In this document: one piece after another, positions 59,286-64,000 of the stretch
Layout of the letters: every line of letters begins with the position of its first letter
Position numbering within the stretch: position 1 is the stretch's first letter
NCBI GenBank assembly: GCA_000696115.1
Contig: JJOH01000029.1
Coordinates: forward strand, 1 to 64,000
DNA length: 64,000 nt
DNA from: Streptomyces olindensis
GTDB lineage: Bacteria; Actinomycetota; Actinomycetes; Streptomycetales; Streptomycetaceae
Direction of reading: 5' to 3'
Program-made: the position numbers and the translations under genes
The notes under the pieces: model-generated
Database searches by the model: none
Seen by the model: only the letters and a program-made list of their open reading frames with translations
Told to the model about the DNA's origin: nothing

Positions 59286-59369
59286 CCCCTAGACGGCACC
59301 ATCGCTACTGAGACGGAGGAGCAGGGGGAAACGTTCGCCCCGGGGGAGATTTTCCGGCTGCCGGACGCT

Positions 59370-59714
59370 CTACGCGGGAGTCGCCGGGCGCCGCAGCAGC
59401 GACCTGATCGGGCGCCACAGCTCCTGCACCAGGTCCGGGCTGCCGACGACACCGTTGTCGGGGGCCGTGCGCCATATGAGGCCGTCCGGGTGGTGGAGGA
59501 CCGCGGTGACCTCGTCGGGGGTCGGCGGGGCGGCGTTGCCCCGCAGGTACACCGAGCGCAGGCCGAGGTTGCGGAGCCTGGTCAGGGCTCGGGCGCGGTT
59601 CGCGGAATGCACCAGGACGCGGACGGCGCCGGGGCCGTCGGCGGCGGGGCTGGGCAGGTTCAGTGCCACCACCACCGTGCCGTTCGGCAACTTGCAGAAA
59701 CCTCCTGCGGCCAT
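59370..59714 (-). CDS. hypothetical protein, 114 residues
   Basis: A small soluble protein (GTVVVALNLPSPAADGPGAV, ARALTRLRNLGLRSVYLRGN, DEVTAVLHHPDGLIWRTAPD). No signal, membrane segment or known motif. It lies between the M6 protease and the sigma gene on the same strand. Codon use is normal, so it is probably real. Confidence 0.6.
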   Translation of the reverse strand: MAAGGFCKLPNGTVVVALNLPSPAADGPGAVRVLVHSANRARALTRLRNLGLRSVYLRGNAAPPTPDEVTAVLHHPDGLIWRTAPDNGVVGSPDLVQELWRPIRSLLRRPATPA

Positions 59715-59776
59715 GTGGTCATACCCCCGTGTCGGTCGGTGTCAATAAGCGAGCCACAGGACGCACCTAAACACGG

Positions 59777-59810
59777 ATCGGCGGTGACCCGCCAGTGGGT
59801 CACCGCCGAT
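59777..59810 (-). terminator. terminator after M6 protease
   Basis: ATCGGCGGTGACCC and GGGTCACCGCCGAT form a perfect 14-bp stem with a six-base loop, about 26 bases after the stop codon. Confidence 0.88.
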
Positions 59811-59836
59811 CATGCCCTGACCTGCTAAAACGCGAT

Positions 59837-62197
59837 CTACTTCACCGCGGGGCCGACCTCGAGCTCGATCGTCGAGCCGTCGCCGGCCTCCTTGAGGATC
59901 TTGATTTTGGTGTTGGTGTCAGTGATCTTGACGCCGGCGGCCTCGTTCGACTCGTCGTAGTAGTCGTGGGTGCGGTCGTTGAAGACCGGCACGCCCTTCG
60001 ACGACGGGATGCGGGTCGCCACGCCCGCCTTGTGCAGCGTCATGCCGTCCGTGCGGAACGTGCTGAACGGCGCGTCGTAGCTCTGGATGCGGTTGCGCAT
60101 CAGCGTGCCGTCGGCCCACTTCATGGGCGTCGGGTGCGAGTCGACCGGCAGCAGCAGACCGGTGCCCGGGTGCTCGCTGGTGTTGTTGTCCGCCTGGGAG
60201 GTGTCCCACTTCCAGATCAGCAGGCCGTTCTGGTACGCGTAGTGCTCCACCCAGTCCGGACGGGTGTCGGTGAAGCCGAAGTTGTACGGGCCGACCTTGA
60301 GGGTCTTGTCGTACGACACGTACTGGCGGTTCTCCGCGATGTAGTACTGCGCGTAGTCCTTGGTGAAGGACTCGCCCATGCGGGAGAAGCCCTTCGCCGT
60401 CCAGGCCGCGTCCGCGGACTCGGCGTCGTCGGAGAAGACGGTGGCGCCGTCGGCGGTCACGGCGATCCGGTCGGCCGCGAAGCCCTTCATCGCCAGGCCG
60501 CCGTCGGTCTGGTAGCGGAAGCGCAGGTCGAACTTCTTGCCCGCGTAGGCGTCCAGGGAGTACGCCAGCTTCTTGTAGCCGTCGACCGCGCCGCTCAGGG
60601 CCGGCTTGTCGCTGCCGTCACGCGGGATCGGCTTGCCGTCCACGGTGCCGTCCAGGGCGGTCCAGTTGGCACCGCCGTCGGTCGAGACCTCGGCGTAGAG
60701 GTGGTCGTAGTTGGCCTCGATCTCGTACCAGCCGTCGAGGGTCAGCGACGCCGACGTCTTCCCGGTCAGGTCGACGGAACGGGTCAGCGTGTTCTTCAGG
60801 TTGTTGCCGCTGCCGCTCCACCACTGGGTGGCGCCCTGGGCCGGGGTGACGAGGCGGGTGGTGACGGGCTTCTTCGGCAGCTCCACCACCAGGGCCTGCT
60901 TGTGCTTGGTGTTGTACGCGGCGAGGCCCAGCTTGTGCCAGGAGTTGACGCCCGCCTTGGCGGTGTCGTAGTTCAGCCAGCCCAGCTGGAGCTTGTCCCA
61001 GGCGGTCATGTCGCCGGGCAGGTCACCGATCTCGTTCCTGCCGGTGCCGAGCCAGGAGCCGGACGACATCAGCGTCCAGAAACCGGTGGAGTTCTCCCCG
61101 CCCGCGGTGTCGTAGTGGTCGGGCAGACCGAGGTCGTGGCCGTACTCGTGGGCGTAGACGCCGAGTCCGCCGTTCTCCGGCTGGACGGTGTAGTCGCCGA
61201 CCCAGATGCCCGTGTCGCCGATCTTCGCGCCGCCGAGCTTGTTGTCCTCGGGGCCGGTGGCACCGGCGTCGGTGCCGAAGGCGTACCAGCGGTGGGCCCA
61301 GATCGCGTCCGTGCCCTGGGCGCCGCCGCCCGCGGACTCGTCCTCACCGGCGTGCACGACCTGGAAGTGGTCGATGTAGCCGTCGGACTCGTTGAAGTCG
61401 CCGTCACCGTCGAAGTCGTAGCGGTCCCACTGGTCGTACTGCTTCACGTCCGCCTTGATCTCGGCGTCGGTCTTCCCAGCTGCCTTCTGCTGGGAGACCC
61501 ACGCGTTCAGACCGTCGCTGACGACGTTCCACACGCTCGGGCAGTTGGTGTCGCCGCAGGCGTTGTTGCCGTAACGGGCCTCGTTGTAGGGGACCTTGAC
61601 CCAGTCGGAGACCTCGCCCTCGACCGAGTAGCGGCCGGAGGACTGCTTCTCGTAGTACTTCTTCACCGACTCGGTGTTCTTGCCGGTGCCGAAGTAGAGG
61701 TCCTCGAAGTACTTGCGGTCGTAGTCGGCCCGCCAGGCCGTGGAGTTGTCCTTCTTGCGGTCCGGCTTGGGTATCTGGTTGTGCAGCGGGCCGGGGGTGC
61801 CGCCGTAGCGGCTGTCGATCTGGTCGCCGAACTCGACCAGGATCGTGAAGATCTTGTCGGTCTTCTCGCGGCCGAGCTCGACGTACTTGCTGTCGCCCTT
61901 CTTGCTCTTGAGCTGGACGACCTTGGAGCCCTCACGGTTCTTGACCGTGGCCTTGCCGGAGATGACCTGGTTCAGGGCCTCCTGGCGCTGCGCCTCCTGG
62001 GTCTTGCTCAGCGGGCCTTCGAGGTCGTGCTCGTCGTGCTGGTGATCCGCCGGGTCGCGACGGTCCACGGTGGTGGGCCGGGGAGCGGAGGTGTCGTCGT
62101 CCGCCTGGGCCACGCCGTAGGTCGAGAGGGTGGCGGTGGCCGCCGCGAGCGCCACACCGATGGCAGCCGCTCTGAACGTCCAGGGTCTGCTGGTCAC
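59837..62197 (-). CDS. secreted M6 family metalloprotease (immune inhibitor A-like)
   Basis: A 786-residue secreted protease. GTG start after GGGGGAGGAAC, signal peptide near residue 12-35 (AAAIGVALAAATATLSTYGV|AQA). A propeptide-like helical part follows, then the catalytic core at about residue 300 with VYAHEYGHDLGLPDHYD (HExxHxxGxxDH, zinc). Later modules include a MAM/jelly-roll-type beta domain (ASLTLDGWYEIEANYDHLYA, LRFRYQTDGGLAMKGFAADR). It would degrade host or environmental proteins. A palindrome lies upstream. Confidence 0.9.
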   Translation of the reverse strand: MTSRPWTFRAAAIGVALAAATATLSTYGVAQADDDTSAPRPTTVDRRDPADHQHDEHDLEGPLSKTQEAQRQEALNQVISGKATVKNREGSKVVQLKSKKGDSKYVELGREKTDKIFTILVEFGDQIDSRYGGTPGPLHNQIPKPDRKKDNSTAWRADYDRKYFEDLYFGTGKNTESVKKYYEKQSSGRYSVEGEVSDWVKVPYNEARYGNNACGDTNCPSVWNVVSDGLNAWVSQQKAAGKTDAEIKADVKQYDQWDRYDFDGDGDFNESDGYIDHFQVVHAGEDESAGGGAQGTDAIWAHRWYAFGTDAGATGPEDNKLGGAKIGDTGIWVGDYTVQPENGGLGVYAHEYGHDLGLPDHYDTAGGENSTGFWTLMSSGSWLGTGRNEIGDLPGDMTAWDKLQLGWLNYDTAKAGVNSWHKLGLAAYNTKHKQALVVELPKKPVTTRLVTPAQGATQWWSGSGNNLKNTLTRSVDLTGKTSASLTLDGWYEIEANYDHLYAEVSTDGGANWTALDGTVDGKPIPRDGSDKPALSGAVDGYKKLAYSLDAYAGKKFDLRFRYQTDGGLAMKGFAADRIAVTADGATVFSDDAESADAAWTAKGFSRMGESFTKDYAQYYIAENRQYVSYDKTLKVGPYNFGFTDTRPDWVEHYAYQNGLLIWKWDTSQADNNTSEHPGTGLLLPVDSHPTPMKWADGTLMRNRIQSYDAPFSTFRTDGMTLHKAGVATRIPSSKGVPVFNDRTHDYYDESNEAAGVKITDTNTKIKILKEAGDGSTIELEVGPAVK

Positions 62198-62599
62198 TTG
62201 AGTTCCTCCCCCGCGTCCGAGCGCGCGGAAGGAAGGGGTCCCGGTCGTGGAGGGTCCGCGCGCGCGTGATCGACGCGTGTAGTCAAGTGACGACATTTGA
62301 CTAGAGGTTTAGAAGAAAAGACAGACCTTGACTTGCACAAGACAAGTGCACTATGCGGATCCGAGGTTCGTTTTGCGGACAACCATCGCGTGCCCCGCCG
62401 TCCTGTGGGCGCGTACATCTGTCCACCAGGTGGACGCCATGACTCCGTGCGCCCCCCGTGCACCGCCCTTGTTGATTAGGTCACGCTTACCGTTCGTTCC
62501 GCTCGGGCACGCTGCCGGTTAGAGTCGCTTGACGGAACGCCCGAAAGCTGGCGGAATGCCAGGCCGACGCCCCCGTGGACCCCCACTTTCGAGGACATG
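62198..62599. other. 402-base gap between M6 protease and small gene
   Basis: No gene supported. It holds the divergent promoters of the M6 protease (minus) and the small membrane gene (plus). A palindrome at 62281-62302 and a second motif, TGCAC-N7-GTGCA near 62334, are the only structures seen. Confidence 0.5.
62281..62302. promoter_or_regulatory. inverted repeat upstream of M6 protease
   Basis: AGTCAAGTG and CATTTGACT are inverted repeats (8 of 9 positions) with a four-base ACGA centre, 84 bases upstream of the protease start. Such a site suits a dimeric regulator. The regulator is unknown. Confidence 0.5.
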
Positions 62600-62878
62600 A
62601 TGGCCATGCCCCGTCCGACTGCCGCACAGCTCGCCTACGGTTCGTGCACCGTGATCCTGTCGACCCTCGCCATGCTGCTGCTGTCACAGACGAGTTCGGG
62701 CGTCGGGATCGCGGTCATCACCGTCGCGGCGCTCGCCCTCGGGCTGCTGGTCGCCATGACGGTGCCGCTGCCCGGCAAGCGCCCGGCCGCGGTGGAACAG
62801 CCCGCGCCCGTGGAGCCCGTACGGGCCCCGGTCACCGCGCCGGCCCAGGAGCCGGTGCGCGAGCGGGCGGCTTCCTGA
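62600..62878 (+). CDS. small membrane protein, 92 residues
   Basis: Two hydrophobic helices (VILSTLAMLLLSQTSSGVGI and VITVAALALGLLVAMTV) and a Pro/Glu/Val-rich C-terminal tail (PAPVEPVRAPVTAPAQEPVR). GAGGACATG precedes the start; ATG 62597 and 62606 are alternatives. No family recognised. Divergent from the M6 protease. Confidence 0.65.
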   Translation: MAMPRPTAAQLAYGSCTVILSTLAMLLLSQTSSGVGIAVITVAALALGLLVAMTVPLPGKRPAAVEQPAPVEPVRAPVTAPAQEPVRERAAS

Positions 62879-62932
62879 CCGCTCGTTGCCCTGTTACGTG
62901 CTGTTCTGTACGCCAGTTGTTTCCGCTGTGCC

Positions 62933-63667
62933 TCAATTGGCGCTGACCACGACCGTTTTGGCCGCCTTGTCGTGCAGGCCCTGCTTGTAGGGCTCGTTGA
63001 AGAAGCTCCAGCCGCCGCAGACCACGAGCCAGAGGCAGGGGCAGCAGAGAGTGGACGGGAGCCACAGGACCGCCGCGCGCGTCAGCGCGTTCTGCGCGGA
63101 GGGCGTGCCGGCGCTGTCGAGGTCGACCACACGCAGGCCCATCAGTTTCTTGCCCAGGGTCTGGCCCGTCCTGGCGGTCAGGACGGTGTCGTAGGCGACG
63201 TAGAGGACAGCGGCGACCACGGACCGCCAGAGGGACTTGGCGACGTCGATGCGGTCGGTGTCCACGTCGTACTCGTTGACGTCGAGGCCCCAGGTGACCA
63301 GCCACATGACGGCGCCGACCAGGAACAGGTCGATGAGGCGGGCGAGGGTGCGCTTGGCGCCGTCGGCGAGCGGGGGCAGGTCGGAGACAGGGGCGGCGGG
63401 ATAGGGGCCACCGCCGTACGGGCCACCGCTGTAGGGGCCTCCTCCGTAGGGGCCGTCGCCGGGTGGGCCGCCTCCGGGGCCGCCGTCCTGGCCCACGCCG
63501 GAGCCGCGGTCAGGACCCGCACCGGGACCGCCATCCGGGTACGGCGGGGGTTCGCTGCCGTGGGACCCGCCCGTGCCCTCGTCGGGCGGCTCGCTCGGGG
63601 GCCGCTTCCTGAGCGGGTCGTCTTCCGGGGGCTGCTGATCGGAGCCGGGGGGCGGTTCGCTGCTCAT
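62933..63667 (-). CDS. RDD family membrane protein with Gly/Pro-rich N-terminus
   Basis: A 244-residue protein. The first 95 residues are disordered, rich in Pro, Gly and Asp, with repeats of GGPYGGGPYS type. The RDD domain follows: AKRTLARLIDLFLVGAVMWL, then AYDTVLTARTGQTLGKKLMG and LRVVDLDS, with three membrane helices. The end reads GLHDKAAKTVVVS. RDD proteins are thought to be small transporters or membrane partners. The next gene upstream on the same strand is a second RDD gene. Confidence 0.88.
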   Translation of the reverse strand: MSSEPPPGSDQQPPEDDPLRKRPPSEPPDEGTGGSHGSEPPPYPDGGPGAGPDRGSGVGQDGGPGGGPPGDGPYGGGPYSGGPYGGGPYPAAPVSDLPPLADGAKRTLARLIDLFLVGAVMWLVTWGLDVNEYDVDTDRIDVAKSLWRSVVAAVLYVAYDTVLTARTGQTLGKKLMGLRVVDLDSAGTPSAQNALTRAAVLWLPSTLCCPCLWLVVCGGWSFFNEPYKQGLHDKAAKTVVVSAN

Positions 63668-63799
63668 GGCCCGAGTCGACCGCGAACCCCCTGGCTCCGC
63701 ATCCGGCGGACGGCCGTCCGAGGCATGGACGCACCGGGTCTGTTCCCCCGTCCGCCGCGATCCGCGGCGGGCCCGTGACGGACCTGCGGTCGCCGCCGC

Positions 63800-64000
63800 T
63801 CAGCCCGCGACGAACGTGTGCGCGGCCTTGTCGTGCCAGCACTGCCGCCACGGCTTGTCGAAGAGGCACCAGGCGACGCCGACCAGGCCGACGGCGAGGA
63901 GACCGGGCACGCTGTAGACGAGCCAGCGGCGCAGGGCCGCGCCGAACTCCGGTGCGTCGTGGCCCTCGATGTCCCGTACCTCGAGACCCATGAGCTTCTT
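63800..64000 (-). CDS. RDD family protein, C-terminal part
   Basis: The C-terminal 66 residues of an RDD protein: KKLMGLEVRDIEGHDAPEFG, one membrane helix (SVPGLLAVGLVGVAWCLFDK) and the typical WHDKAAHTFVAG end. It is a paralogue of the 62933-63667 protein, 132 bases upstream of it. The N-terminal part is outside the window. Confidence 0.85.
   Translation of the reverse strand, partial: KKLMGLEVRDIEGHDAPEFGAALRRWLVYSVPGLLAVGLVGVAWCLFDKPWRQCWHDKAAHTFVAG

Noticed and set aside
59795..62269. An 824-codon plus-strand frame opposite the M6 protease
   Set aside because: It is a mirror of high-GC codon bias: Val/Leu/Gly/Arg-rich with no domain, and the minus strand encodes a recognisable protease.

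Overview
This window is a high-GC actinobacterial chromosome segment, almost certainly from a Streptomyces. The support is GTG/TTG starts, strong G/C third-position bias, twin-arginine signals, a regulator trio of HATPase, XRE-DUF5753 and DUF397 proteins, F420-type oxidoreductases, DasR (dre) operators beside N-acetylglucosamine PTS genes, and a CysM-CysO-Mec operon. Gene order around nagF-nagE1-nagE2, rph, rdgB and bcp is like that known from S. coelicolor.

Layout. 1-10.7 kb: the end of an IS481-type element; a TetR regulator with a zinc-ribbon N-terminus; a ROK repressor divergent from a sugar dehydrogenase operon; an LLM oxidoreductase; an FAH-fold protein; a YidC paralogue; a GH30 endo-galactanase; a SEC-C/TPR protein. 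10.7-16.7 kb: a lower-GC defence island with a NaeI-like restriction enzyme, a PIN-like nuclease, an unknown winged-helix protein, Vsr, a cytosine-5 methyltransferase and an HNH nuclease. 16.7-23.7 kb: the regulator trio, a decayed HAD gene, then a graspetide (ATP-grasp RiPP) cluster with precursor, ATP-grasp ligase, PCMT-like methyltransferase and a divergent TPR regulator.

23.7-42 kb is ordinary core/accessory genome: VOC, MarR-like, hydrolase, Hsp20, an aberrant tRNA-Gly, an alginate-lyase-like surface protein with an LAATG sorting signal, MFS, DUF445, an SGNH hydrolase, an ABC exporter, a class A PBP, an SMR pump, a GroES-like protein and Bcp. 42-48 kb: two HNH genes, a tRNA with a Leu anticodon but a short variable arm, rdgB, rph and the GlcNAc PTS region, in which nagE1 has lost its middle. 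48-56 kb: an MBL hydrolase, a PemK-like protein, the sulfur-carrier cysteine operon with a Cys-ended leader peptide, an amino-acid permease, DUF2017, clpS, pncB and pncA. 56-64 kb: an ECF sigma operon with an atypical membrane partner and secreted proteins, an immune-inhibitor-A-type M6 protease and two RDD proteins.

The most interesting items are the graspetide cluster with its small upstream ORFs, the NaeI-like island with two uncharacterised passengers, two structurally odd tRNAs, the cysteine leader peptide, and the nagE1 deletion. No CRISPR array, rRNA or replication origin was seen.
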